From: Gimesia maris
Lineage (GTDB): Bacteria > Planctomycetota > Planctomycetia > Planctomycetales > Planctomycetaceae
Assembly (NCBI RefSeq): GCF_008298035.1
Contig: NZ_CP042910.1
Location: 4,107,001-4,171,000 of the forward strand
Length of the DNA: 64,000 nt
Direction: 5' to 3'
Below the pieces are notes generated by a model that searched no databases, was not told the DNA's origin, and saw only the letters and a list, made by a program, of their open reading frames with translations. Below, piece after piece: positions 9,443 through 17,540 of the stretch. Made by a program: the position numbers and the translations under genes. Each line of letters starts with the position of its first letter. Positions within the stretch are counted from its first letter, which is position 1.

Positions 9443-11821
9443 ATGCGTTTGACACTCCGAACTCTGATTGCTTATCTCGACGATGTCCTTGAACCATCTC
9501 AAATCAAAGAGATCGGCAAGAAACTGGAAGAAAGCAGCTACGCATCTTCCCTGGTTGAACGAATTAAAGATGTGATGCGCAGACGCCGTCTGACTGCACC
9601 TGAAGTCGAAGGTCCCGGCTCAAACCCTGATCCGAATACGGTTGCAGAATATCTGGATAATACACTCACACCGGAAAGTGTTGCCGATGTAGAAAAAATC
9701 TGTCTGAATTCGGATGTGAATCTTGTGGAAGTTGCCGCCACGCATCAGATTTTAACACTCGTTCTGGGTGAGCCCGCCACCATCAATCCGGATACCAGAG
9801 ATCGCATTTATGCCCTGGGGCCAGTTCCTGCCGGTGCGCAGCCAGAGACTGCTGATGCAATGGCCGCGCCCCAGTCGTCCACTGCTTCTCCAGAGACAGC
9901 CACACAACATCCCTCCGCAGCCCCTTTGCGAAACCCTGCACCAGCCAAACAGCAGCCGACGCCGGCAGAAGAACCCGAGCCGTTCTCTTCACGCATACCC
10001 GATTACCTGAAAACGAAACCACTCTGGAAACGAGTGACACCATATTTTCTGATACTCGCGGCAGTCGTCGTCTGGGCAGGCCTGTTCTTCAGTGATGAGG
10101 CGCTCTTCCCGAATCTGTTCTCAAGAGGCGACAATTCAACTGACATGGCCAGTAATACCGTCGAAAACCCGGAAGTGGATCTGGGGCCCTCTGCAGCCAT
10201 CAGTCAGCCCAAAACGTCTTCTGAATCAAATTCTGCTGCTGCTCCCGCTACAAAAAATGAAGTAGAAGAGGAGCCGGCCGTTTCAACTTCAGAGAATAAA
10301 GAACCAGCGGGTGAAACAGTAGCAATGAACACGAAGCCTCCGGCTTTTGATCCGCCTCCACCGGCCGACGCTGAAACAGCATCTACATCCAGTTCGGTCC
10401 CGGCAACGCCTCCATTAACGAAAGCTTTACCAATCCCGGCTACTCCGGAACCACCGTCACAAACAACAAAAACTGAACCACCTCAGCCCACTGCGACTGA
10501 CGGTAAAACAGTTGCCTTGAATACCGCCAACAGTAAGCCAGCAGCACCAGCACCACCCAAGATTGAAATGGCCGACGCTGCCGAACAGGCGCCGGCAGCA
10601 CAGATCGAATCGGAAGACGGCTTCTTCCTGGCACAGGTCGACAAAAAACACGAACTGGCAGATAAAAACGACTGGGTCATCCTGTCCAAGGTCAGCCCCA
10701 TTCAAGGGGGGGCCACGATTGCTTCTCCCGAGCCATTTACAGCTAGAATCAATATTCCCGAAGCACTCTGCAAAGTTGTACTCCTCCCTGGAACAACGGT
10801 CACTTACACAGGCAAAAATAAAGCGGCTGACATGGGCTTCCAGATTCAGGAAGGTCGCATCCGCATTGAAGCATCCCGTGGCCTGAACGATGCCAGAGAC
10901 GCAGCTGGCCCGATACTGTCGATCAAGGTAAACGACGAACTCTGGCGTGTTGATCTGGTCACCAGAGACAGTGTGTGTGGAATTGAAATCGTTCCAGTTC
11001 AACCCCATAAACCAGGACAGATTCCCGATGCAGATAATTACACAGGCATCCTGTATGTATATTCTGGCATGATTCGTTTTTCTGACGGAAAGGGAAAAGT
11101 CCAGACAATCGACGCAGGACACTGGATGTCTCTGTCAGCCAGGGATCGGGCCCAAGGATTGATCAACCCCTCTGACCGCCCCAAACCACTGCGCGTACCA
11201 CACTGGGTTGAACCTGACTACAAAGATAACTCTTATCTTGCACGTCGTTTAATCGCCGCTTTCGCCAAAGAATTGAAAGATGGTCAGCTTGTTTCACTCA
11301 CCATGCCTGCAATCACCAAGGATTTGAAACCCAACTTATCTGACCTGGCGACCAGGTCACTGGCATTGACGAACCGCTATCAGGAACTGGTGAAAGTACT
11401 CAATGAAGTCGATCACCATGAATCTCGTATTGCCGCCATTAATGGCATCCGCAACTGGCTGCTGCGTGATCCGGAAAATGGCAAACGCCTGACCGAGTCA
11501 CTGCAAAATCAGTTCTCCCCGCAGATGGCTGAAATTATGGAACGCCTGCTGTGGGGATTCCAGCAGGAAGATGCACAAGACCGATTTATCTCGGGACGAC
11601 TTGTAGAATGGCTGGAGAACGACAATGTCACCGTTCGCGAGTTGGCCTTTAATTACATCAACGAGTTAACAGGACGCTCTGTCGATTACTCCGCAATCGC
11701 GACACCGACACAAAGACGGGCCACGGCACGACGCTGGTTCACCCATATTGAAAAACATGGTTCCTTAGTCGATCCGCAGGATAGCAGTCCGGCTTCCCCA
11801 GGCAAACCAGTCCTCCCATAG
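9443..11821 (+). CDS. Membrane-anchored FecR-like protein with Pro/Ala-rich linker
   Basis: The N-terminus (residues ~1-120) contains two repeats of a TLxAYLDDxLEP-type module common in planctomycete anti-sigma-like proteins. A single transmembrane helix follows at about residues 205-222. A Pro/Ala/Thr-rich linker spans ~240-385, then a FecR-like beta domain (~410-580), and a helical, HEAT-like C-terminus. I place the start at ATG 9443, where the conserved module begins, rather than at 9401. The layout suggests a sensor or structural protein with its C-terminal half in the periplasm or paryphoplasm. No ECF sigma gene is adjacent, so a regulatory role is only a guess. A hairpin follows at 11859. 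Confidence 0.65.
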   Translation: MRLTLRTLIAYLDDVLEPSQIKEIGKKLEESSYASSLVERIKDVMRRRRLTAPEVEGPGSNPDPNTVAEYLDNTLTPESVADVEKICLNSDVNLVEVAATHQILTLVLGEPATINPDTRDRIYALGPVPAGAQPETADAMAAPQSSTASPETATQHPSAAPLRNPAPAKQQPTPAEEPEPFSSRIPDYLKTKPLWKRVTPYFLILAAVVVWAGLFFSDEALFPNLFSRGDNSTDMASNTVENPEVDLGPSAAISQPKTSSESNSAAAPATKNEVEEEPAVSTSENKEPAGETVAMNTKPPAFDPPPPADAETASTSSSVPATPPLTKALPIPATPEPPSQTTKTEPPQPTATDGKTVALNTANSKPAAPAPPKIEMADAAEQAPAAQIESEDGFFLAQVDKKHELADKNDWVILSKVSPIQGGATIASPEPFTARINIPEALCKVVLLPGTTVTYTGKNKAADMGFQIQEGRIRIEASRGLNDARDAAGPILSIKVNDELWRVDLVTRDSVCGIEIVPVQPHKPGQIPDADNYTGILYVYSGMIRFSDGKGKVQTIDAGHWMSLSARDRAQGLINPSDRPKPLRVPHWVEPDYKDNSYLARRLIAAFAKELKDGQLVSLTMPAITKDLKPNLSDLATRSLALTNRYQELVKVLNEVDHHESRIAAINGIRNWLLRDPENGKRLTESLQNQFSPQMAEIMERLLWGFQQEDAQDRFISGRLVEWLENDNVTVRELAFNYINELTGRSVDYSAIATPTQRRATARRWFTHIEKHGSLVDPQDSSPASPGKPVLP

Positions 11822-11858
11822 TATTAACGGGAGTTACTGCCTGCAGTACTACAGATTC

Positions 11859-11897
11859 TCCCTGTTGAAAATGTTCTATCTTCATTTTCAACAGGGA
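11859..11897 (+). terminator. Strong hairpin after the FecR-like gene
   Basis: A perfect 15-bp stem (TCCCTGTTGAAAATG at 11859-11873 with its complement at 11883-11897) has a 9-base loop. It lies 37 bases past the stop codon. There is no immediate U-tract, but T-rich sequence follows 14 bases later. The rest of 11822-12129 shows nothing else that I can identify. Confidence 0.65.
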
Positions 11898-12129
11898 CTT
11901 GTGTTCTGATATTTTTCCAGTCGACATTGTTTTTTTTAAGCGGATTTTAAAAAACTCCTCTTGCTGCAATTTTCGCAGACTGCTATCTTCCTCACACTTC
12001 TCTCCCAGTCATTTCCTGATTGATTTTCAATCCTTGAAATCTAATTCCCCCTGTCTAAACCATTTTCCGACAGCATGAAATTCAGAATAGGACTCTGAAC
12101 CATGCTTACAAACGATGGAGCTGTGCACG

Positions 12130-13149
12130 ATGCACTTGACCCGGATCAACTTTTCGTTAATCGGCAATCTGACCATTCTTCTTTCACTGGGAATCTTCAC
12201 GCTTTCCGGCTGTAATACGATGCATGGTGTCGCCAGTAATGAAATGGGGAATGGTTACTACCAACGGGGCGAATATGCCAAAGCCCGTGAATCATTCACA
12301 CGTGCGATTGCAGATAATCCCGGCAACCCTGACTACGTCCATAATCTGGCGGTCGTCATGGAGAAAGAAGGGAACCTGGCAGGTGCCGAACAGACTTACC
12401 AGAACGCACTGCGGCTCGACCCTTCTCACCAGCCGTCACACCACGGTCTGGCCGAGTTGATGATCAGTCAGGGACGCCAGCAGGAAGCCGTTCAACATAT
12501 CACTGCCTGGCGGGATACTCAGCCCTACATTGCCGAATCACACCTGGAAATGGCCTGGCTGCTGGAACAGTCGGGGGATATCAATGGTGCAGAACAGTCC
12601 CTCAAAGCAGCAGCAAATGTAGACCCGAACCATCCCAAAGTGTTAGCTCACCTGGGACAGGTCTATCAGCAGACTGGACGCTCGGAAGAGGCAATCGCCA
12701 TGTATGAGCAATCACTCTACTCAGAATGGTATCAGCCTCAGGTGCAATCCCGAATCGCTTCCATCAAAAAGCCTTATGACACAACCAGTTCACAGGATCG
12801 GATCGTAGCAAAGGGCTGGGAACACGGCCCCATGGGTAACGGAAGCCTCTTGCGTTACCGGACACGTACCGCAAATGCAAATTACACGCACCCCCTCCCC
12901 ACTTATATGACAGGTGGTACGACAAGTACGGTCGCCATGATGAATGCAGGTCAGATGAGCCAGGCAGGCGGATTTTCCGAACAGGTTGTCACCTCGCAGC
13001 CGATGCTGGTTGCCCCGGGAATGACCGGACAGCCTATCCAGATGGGAACCCCCTACATGACTGCCTCTCCGGAACCAGTCAATGTTGATCCGGCTCATTT
13101 CCCGACCGAACCAGCCACAGCAGGCACGCCGATTATTCAACCCTACTAA
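12130..13149 (+). CDS. TPR-repeat lipoprotein
   Basis: The protein has a lipoprotein signal with an LSGC lipobox at about residues 25-28, then roughly five tetratricopeptide repeats (residues ~38-210), each with the usual G-Y and A-L-P spacing, and a low-complexity Gly/Thr/Met/Pro-rich C-terminal third. TPR lipoproteins act as scaffolds in envelope complexes, and in related bacteria sit with pilus or secretion genes, but none are nearby. I choose ATG 12130, which has GGAG nine bases upstream, over ATG 12115. Its specific partner cannot be deduced. Confidence 0.8.
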   Translation: MHLTRINFSLIGNLTILLSLGIFTLSGCNTMHGVASNEMGNGYYQRGEYAKARESFTRAIADNPGNPDYVHNLAVVMEKEGNLAGAEQTYQNALRLDPSHQPSHHGLAELMISQGRQQEAVQHITAWRDTQPYIAESHLEMAWLLEQSGDINGAEQSLKAAANVDPNHPKVLAHLGQVYQQTGRSEEAIAMYEQSLYSEWYQPQVQSRIASIKKPYDTTSSQDRIVAKGWEHGPMGNGSLLRYRTRTANANYTHPLPTYMTGGTTSTVAMMNAGQMSQAGGFSEQVVTSQPMLVAPGMTGQPIQMGTPYMTASPEPVNVDPAHFPTEPATAGTPIIQPY

Positions 13150-13159
13150 AGGCATCACA

Positions 13160-13241
13160 TTTAACCGTAGCCCTCCCGATCTATGATACTCGATCCAAAT
13201 GGATCTGAAGATGCTACAATAAAACACGCGACTGTCTAAAA
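13160..13241. repeat. Palindromic dispersed repeat, decayed copy
   Basis: This segment matches 55476-55560 over about 83 bases with roughly three quarters identity and one single-base gap, both ending in GTCTAAAA. Inverted ends are visible (TTAACCGTAGC near the start, GCTACAATAA around 13213) but less perfect than in the 55.5-kb copy. It lies just after the TPR gene and about 100 bases ahead of the tRNA. It looks like a small MITE- or REP-like element. Confidence 0.6.
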
Positions 13242-13346
13242 TCATGGTCGAATCATCGAAAACAGTTCATCCTGTTCACAATCTCTGCTTACAAAGCCCC
13301 CGGCTGCGTTGACCCATCAAAGACTCATGGTAGAATAAACGTCCCG

Positions 13347-13420
13347 CGGGATGTGGCTCAGCCTGGTAGAGCGCTGCGTTCGGGACGCAGAGGTCGCAAG
13401 TTCAAATCTTGTCATCCCGA
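13347..13420 (+). tRNA. tRNA-Pro (anticodon CGG)
   Basis: A full cloverleaf can be folded by eye. The acceptor stem pairs CGGGATG (13347-13353) with CATCCCG (13413-13419), with discriminator A at 13420. The D-loop has GCCTGGTAGAGC, the anticodon stem CTGCG/CGCAG encloses the loop TTCGGGA with anticodon CGG, and the T-arm contains GTTCAAAT. CCA is not encoded. Its position at the edge of a long accessory region fits use as an integration site, although I found no second copy of its 3' end. Confidence 0.95.
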
Positions 13421-13491
13421 CTTACGCTAATTTATTACCTAAAAAAGACTTGTGAGTTTTAATAATCTCCTGTTTTTAACGAATTTTCCCC

Positions 13492-13512
13492 GGTGATACC
13501 CTTGGTGATACC
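13492..13512. repeat. Two direct GGTGATACC copies
   Basis: GGTGATACC occurs at 13492-13500 and again at 13504-13512, a 12-base period, about 70 bases after the tRNA-Pro. It might be an arm-type recombinase site of the element that entered here, or chance. Confidence 0.3.
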
Positions 13513-13616
13513 TTTTTTGCGTTAAAACAGGTAGCCTCGCTCAATTTTCCCACCATTATTTTGCTCATTTTCAGTACCTGAATTCAATTCAAATTTCAGG
13601 TCTAAACACCCGCTAG

Positions 13617-13835
13617 GCCATCCGCAAAGTCGAAGCCTACCTCCAACCCGTGTTTGCCGAAGTTCCCGGTGATCCCACCCAGCGTCATCCGCAAGCCTAT
13701 ACAACCCGCAAAGCGGTCGACCAGATCCGGGAACTGCACCAGCAGGGTGCCTCTGTGCGTGAGATATCAGAAGCCACCGGGAAATCACGGATGACCGTTC
13801 ATCGTCATTTGAATCAATTTAACGGGTCTGAATAG
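13617..13835 (+). pseudogene. Recombinase C-terminal remnant with HTH
   Basis: An open frame begins right after an in-frame TAG at 13614-13616 and encodes about 72 residues. The last 45 form a clear resolvase-type helix-turn-helix (TRKAVDQIRELHQQGASVRE, then ISEATGKSRMTVHRHL). There is no catalytic domain and no good start codon, so this is most likely the broken end of a serine recombinase or integrase. It lies about 200 bases downstream of the tRNA-Pro, where an integrase gene is commonly found. A small standalone DNA-binding protein from GTG 13650 is the alternative. Confidence 0.5.
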
Positions 13836-13955
13836 ATACAGTTAATTTACTTCTACCGACAGGAAGTGCTTTCCCTGCAGGTCAGATCAGTTTAGGATCG
13901 CGAAACAGAATTTGAAAGGTTGCGCTTTGCAGTCTGCTACAATTAGTAAAAGAGA

Positions 13956-13991
13956 AACCAGCCATCAATCGATTACCATTGATGGCTGGTT
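13956..13991. repeat. 14-bp-stem palindrome, first copy
   Basis: AACCAGCCATCAAT at 13956-13969 pairs perfectly with ATTGATGGCTGGTT at 13978-13991. An almost identical stem occurs at 56471-56509. It sits about 40 bases beyond the end of the DUF5131 gene on the minus strand, so it could act as that gene's terminator, but it lacks a U-tract. Confidence 0.6.
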
Positions 13992-14031
13992 ATGATCAGA
14001 ACTCTCACAAGATCCGCGTGCCATCGAGCAG

Positions 14032-14793
14032 TTACTTGCCGGAACAACTCAAGAAGTTGACATTACAGGATTGCGGGTAACTCTGCCTGACCGCTCCCTC
14101 AATCAGCCCATCGGTCTCAATCTGGTTTCCGCGGTAATATTGTTTATGAAACAACGGGACACCGGCGGCATCACATTCATCTCTGATGGAACGCACCCAT
14201 TTAAAGTCCATCGGGGTCCGTTTCTCCCGATGTGCCTGCTCACATCCGGTAATGATCCAGTCCAGCTTTGCAATCGCTTTCTCAAACCGGACGGGACCGA
14301 GTAATGGCTCGGCAGAAACAAATCGAACCAGGGCAGGTATTTGAGAAAGCGTCTGAACTCGCTTCAAATTCTTCTGCAGTTCAACCGTTACTCCTAACCA
14401 CACATTGGGGTAACCTGCTCCCCAGTCAGCAGGCAATCGATCTCTGATCATTTCCGGACGCTTCGTCAGAATCAGCCAGTCTAAAGCATCACAGCTTCGA
14501 ATGACATCCCATGCCGCGGGTCGCCAGTCATCCGCATCCGGATGGAAAAAGTCGGAAAGCGAACAGGTAAATACTTTATGAACTTCCCCCGCGTTCTTAG
14601 TCTTTCGATTCCATTTTTGAGGATTGCTCCAGGTAGCCTGTTTGGTACGAATCGGTCCAGCAAAGGGATTGGCAACTCCGGAGCGACGTAACACACGCCC
14701 AATGTAACAGTGTTGGCAACCTTCAGAGACTTTGTGACATGCCTTCCAGGGATTCCAGGTGTGATCAGTCCAGCCAATTTTTGAATTTTCCAT
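14032..14793 (-). CDS. DUF5131 (phage Gp37/Gp68-like) protein
   Basis: The N-terminus reads KIGWTDHTWNPWKACHK followed by VSEGCQHCY, the characteristic start of the DUF5131 family, also annotated as phage Gp37/Gp68. The cysteine cluster C-x7-C-x2-C resembles a radical-SAM-type iron-sulfur site. A further family motif, ILTKRPE, lies near residue 115, and SAEPLLG near 165. Members are found in phages, plasmids and defence islands, sometimes with a TcmP partner, which I do not see here. The biochemical role is unknown. Length (253 residues) is normal. It appears to be a single-gene unit between the recombinase remnant and the ISL3 element. Confidence 0.85.
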   Translation of the reverse strand: MENSKIGWTDHTWNPWKACHKVSEGCQHCYIGRVLRRSGVANPFAGPIRTKQATWSNPQKWNRKTKNAGEVHKVFTCSLSDFFHPDADDWRPAAWDVIRSCDALDWLILTKRPEMIRDRLPADWGAGYPNVWLGVTVELQKNLKRVQTLSQIPALVRFVSAEPLLGPVRFEKAIAKLDWIITGCEQAHREKRTPMDFKWVRSIRDECDAAGVPLFHKQYYRGNQIETDGLIEGAVRQSYPQSCNVNFLSCSGK

Positions 14794-15457
14794 GTCTCTC
14801 TACTTTCAACAGATATTTCGTGCTTGAACAGAAATGGCAACAAACCAAGTCAGTTGCCAGGGGGTACAGGAACCTCTTTTCAGAGAGAATCAAGGTGAAG
14901 TAAGAGGTAAGCAAACGGTATCAGATCGTTTGCGCTGGAAGCCTTAAAACAGGTCTTTCCAGAAACGCCTCGCTTCTGATTCAGAAAGTGGCGTAGGGAG
15001 TGAGTAACCAGAGAGTAAATCTGGAGCCGAGTCGAATTGAGCTCAATTCGTAGCAAAAGATTTCGACTTCAGACAGATCACAATCCACAACTTGCTGCAC
15101 TGATTATTTAAGCAACGTTGGGAAGTCATATCTGTTCACAAAAGGTCGAATCTTCGTATCATTTGGTTGTAAGAGTGGCGAACTCTGCTGTGAGTTCCGG
15201 TTCAATCGTTCATTTCCCACCGGAGAGCAATCTGGTTCGCTCGAGATACGAAATTTTATTTGTATGTCGTTAACTTAGGATACGCTGTCTACCTGAGGAC
15301 TTCCATAATATTTATTCTATTTTCCAAAATATAAAAGAAATTGAAATGACCGCCTGATGTCTGACACGAATGAATTCTGATCAGAACTTGATTCTAACGA
15401 CAAAGCCAGGGCATACTTCAAGAATTTTTCGAAATGCTGATTATTAAATGTCTTCGA
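14794..15457. other. Non-coding gap before the insertion sequence
   Basis: I see no supported gene or RNA here. The end near 14794 presumably holds the promoter of the DUF5131 gene. The AT-rich part near 15240-15460 is the target of the ISL3 insertion, and the sequence resumes after 17247, also without coding signal. Confidence 0.5.
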
Positions 15458-15465
15458 ATTTGAGT
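15458..15465. repeat. Target-site duplication, left (ATTTGAGT)
   Basis: ATTTGAGT directly precedes the left end of the insertion sequence and is repeated exactly at 17240-17247 after the right end. Eight bases is the known duplication length for the ISL3 family. Confidence 0.9.
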
Positions 15466-17239
15466 GGAGATTGGCGTGTAAAGCGGGTTCTCCCGCACTT
15501 TTGATGATATGACAGGCTGATAATCTGTATAATTCAGAGGTTTGTTCCTGAATAACGGAGTATAAAGGATGCCTGATTTCATAGTGTTTCCGAAAATCCA
15601 CGGCTTGAAGATCCAACGGATGGTCCAGGATGAAAATCGATTTCAGATCTATCTTCGAGCGGTGAATTCCAGGGCTTGTTGCCCTGAATGCCAAAAAGAA
15701 TCGGACCGTGTCCATAGTCGATACACGCGTTCGCCAAGTGACCTTCCCTGCTTTAGTCAAAAGACACAGCTCATTCTCCAGGTCCGTCGCTTCGTCTGTA
15801 TTAATCAAACCTGTAAACGTAAAATCTTTACCGAACGTCTCACTGATTTGATTCAGCCTCATGCAAGAACAACCATTCGGCTTTCTAAGATCCAGCAACA
15901 GATAGGGTTACTGCTGGGGGGAGAACCAGGAAAACAGCTCTCCAGTTTTTTAGGAATGCCCTGTAGTGCGGATACTCTCCTGAGACGAATTCGTACCGGT
16001 TCCCGATCGGATTATTCACCCGTTCGCGTATTGGGCGTGGATGACTGGGCATTACGGCGAGGACAACGTTATGGAACGATTTTGTGTGACTTGGAGATAC
16101 GTCAGGTCATTGATTTGCTTCCAGATCGTACTTCAGGTTCTCTGGCAGACTGGCTGGTTTCCCATCCCGGTGTGGAAATCATAAGCCGTGACCGTGGGGG
16201 AGAATATGCCAAAGGAGCGTCTCAAGGCGCACCGCAGGCGATTCAGGTCGTAGACCGTTGGCATTTGCTGAAAAACGCCCGTGAAACTTTACAGAAAGTC
16301 ATTGACCGGCACCAGAAACAGGTTCGTGAGAGTGTCAAGCTGCTTGCCGAGCGAGAATCTAAGTTATCCTCTAATGCGTTACATGATTCTAATCCACTCA
16401 ACAATTCTTCCACGATTCCCAACACTGACAATAACAGTCGCAAGAAAAAACAGATAATGTATGAGCAGATTTGTGAACTGCATCAAAGTGGCATGTCCAT
16501 ACGTAAAATGGCCTGTCAGCTTCGAGTCGGTCGGAGAACTGTGAGACGCTATTTACGCACTGACGCATTTCCAGAACGGGCAACACGATCCGGGACAAGT
16601 TGTCTTGATCCTCATCTGGATGAATTGAAATCCATGTGGGATGCAGGCGTGACCACGGCAACCGTCTTATGGAGACGGTTGAAAGAGCTGGGCTTCGACG
16701 GTTCTTACTCTATCGTGAATCGAAAGGTTGCATTCTGGAGAAAGAAACTGCAGATTTCGGGAGATGGAAAAAGCATACTACACAATGCGCTGCCGGTGTC
16801 ACAGCCCTCTTCAATGTGTCTTTCATGGTTACTTTGGAAACCCATTGATGAACTGGCGCGTAACGAGAAAAAACTGGTGAAGGAGCTTTTGCAGACACCA
16901 ATGATTTTTCAAGCCACACAACTGATCCATGAATTTCACACATTCATTCAGCAGCAAGACAGTGCCGGCTGGGATAATTGGTTGGAACGGGCCTGTTCTG
17001 AAAATGCTCCCATTGATATTCGTCGTTTCGGAAAGAGTTTAAAACGAGATGAAGAGGCTGTAAAAGCAGCGATGAAGTCAATATGGAGTAATGGCCAAGT
17101 GGAAGGTCAGGTCAATCGTTTGAAAATGGTCAAACGACAGATGTACGGTCGGGCAAGTTTTGATTTACTGCGAGCCCGGTTCCTGAATAATGCATGATCA
17201 TCAAAAGTGCGGGAGAACCCGCTTTGCACGCCAATCTCC
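15466..17239 (+). mobile_element. Complete ISL3-family insertion sequence
   Basis: The element is 1774 bases. Its terminal inverted repeats are 43 bases with one mismatch (15466-15508 and 17197-17239), beginning GGAGATTGGCGTG and including GCGGGTTCTCCCGCAC. Exact 8-base ATTTGAGT duplications flank it. One intact transposase fills it and its stop codon touches the right repeat. The near-perfect ends and duplication imply a recent insertion, and it does not interrupt a recognisable gene. Confidence 0.95.
15569..17197 (+). CDS. ISL3 family transposase
   Basis: This is a 542-residue DDE transposase. The N-terminal zinc finger is visible (CCPEC around residue 35 and a C-x4-C pair near 75), then a short helical DNA-binding part. 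The DDE core begins at VLGVDDWALRRGQRYG (~residue 155), with the second Asp in VDRWHLLKN (~228). The ISL3 C-terminal signature is SNGQVEGQVNRLKMVKRQMY, which supplies the Glu. Between them is an extra helix-turn-helix insert (SGMSIRKMACQLRVGRRTVR), common in the longer ISL3 members. The reading frame is intact, so the element may be active. Confidence 0.95.
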   Translation: MPDFIVFPKIHGLKIQRMVQDENRFQIYLRAVNSRACCPECQKESDRVHSRYTRSPSDLPCFSQKTQLILQVRRFVCINQTCKRKIFTERLTDLIQPHARTTIRLSKIQQQIGLLLGGEPGKQLSSFLGMPCSADTLLRRIRTGSRSDYSPVRVLGVDDWALRRGQRYGTILCDLEIRQVIDLLPDRTSGSLADWLVSHPGVEIISRDRGGEYAKGASQGAPQAIQVVDRWHLLKNARETLQKVIDRHQKQVRESVKLLAERESKLSSNALHDSNPLNNSSTIPNTDNNSRKKKQIMYEQICELHQSGMSIRKMACQLRVGRRTVRRYLRTDAFPERATRSGTSCLDPHLDELKSMWDAGVTTATVLWRRLKELGFDGSYSIVNRKVAFWRKKLQISGDGKSILHNALPVSQPSSMCLSWLLWKPIDELARNEKKLVKELLQTPMIFQATQLIHEFHTFIQQQDSAGWDNWLERACSENAPIDIRRFGKSLKRDEEAVKAAMKSIWSNGQVEGQVNRLKMVKRQMYGRASFDLLRARFLNNA

Positions 17240-17247
17240 ATTTGAGT
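17240..17247. repeat. Target-site duplication, right (ATTTGAGT)
   Basis: Exact copy of 15458-15465, directly after the right inverted repeat of the ISL3 element. Confidence 0.9.
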
Positions 17248-17372
17248 AATGGGATTATTTTTGCATGGCTGACCATATCTGTAATTCACTTAATACTTCC
17301 AGTTCAATCAATTGATAACAATTAAAAAATGCCATCAATGTTCTCACACAGAATGGTCACTCAAGGATATTT

Positions 17373-17540
17373 TCAGCCGTCGCGATGGGTCTGATTCTTC
17401 TTAAAGTTCTCAGGCTGCCCAAAAATTTCCTTGTAGACCTCGTCCCGGTCGATCGGCGGGTAGCCGTTGTCTGCCAGATGTATATCGAGGGTCACGTGGA
17501 TCTCGTAGTTACCAGTAAATGCTCTCTTGCCCGCGTTGCC
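17373..17540 (-). pseudogene. C-terminal tail resembling a type I restriction subunit (HsdR)
   Basis: About 55 codons at the extreme 3' end of the minus-strand cluster read TGNYEIHVTLDIHLADNGYP followed by RDEVYKEIFGQ and ENFKKNQ. From memory, NGYPP-x-RDEVY-x-EIF-x-Q-x-ENFKK is the usual end of one HsdR-type branch. No upstream body of such a protein is present, because the frame instead merges with the end of the UvrD gene at about 17492-17540. I read this as a remnant left by a deletion. It might instead be the end of another nuclease/helicase that I do not recognise. Confidence 0.4.

Noticed and set aside
15317-15898. A minus-strand 193-residue frame at the left end of the insertion sequence
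   Set aside because: It crosses the left inverted repeat and the transposase start, has no recognisable motif and is best explained as a shadow.
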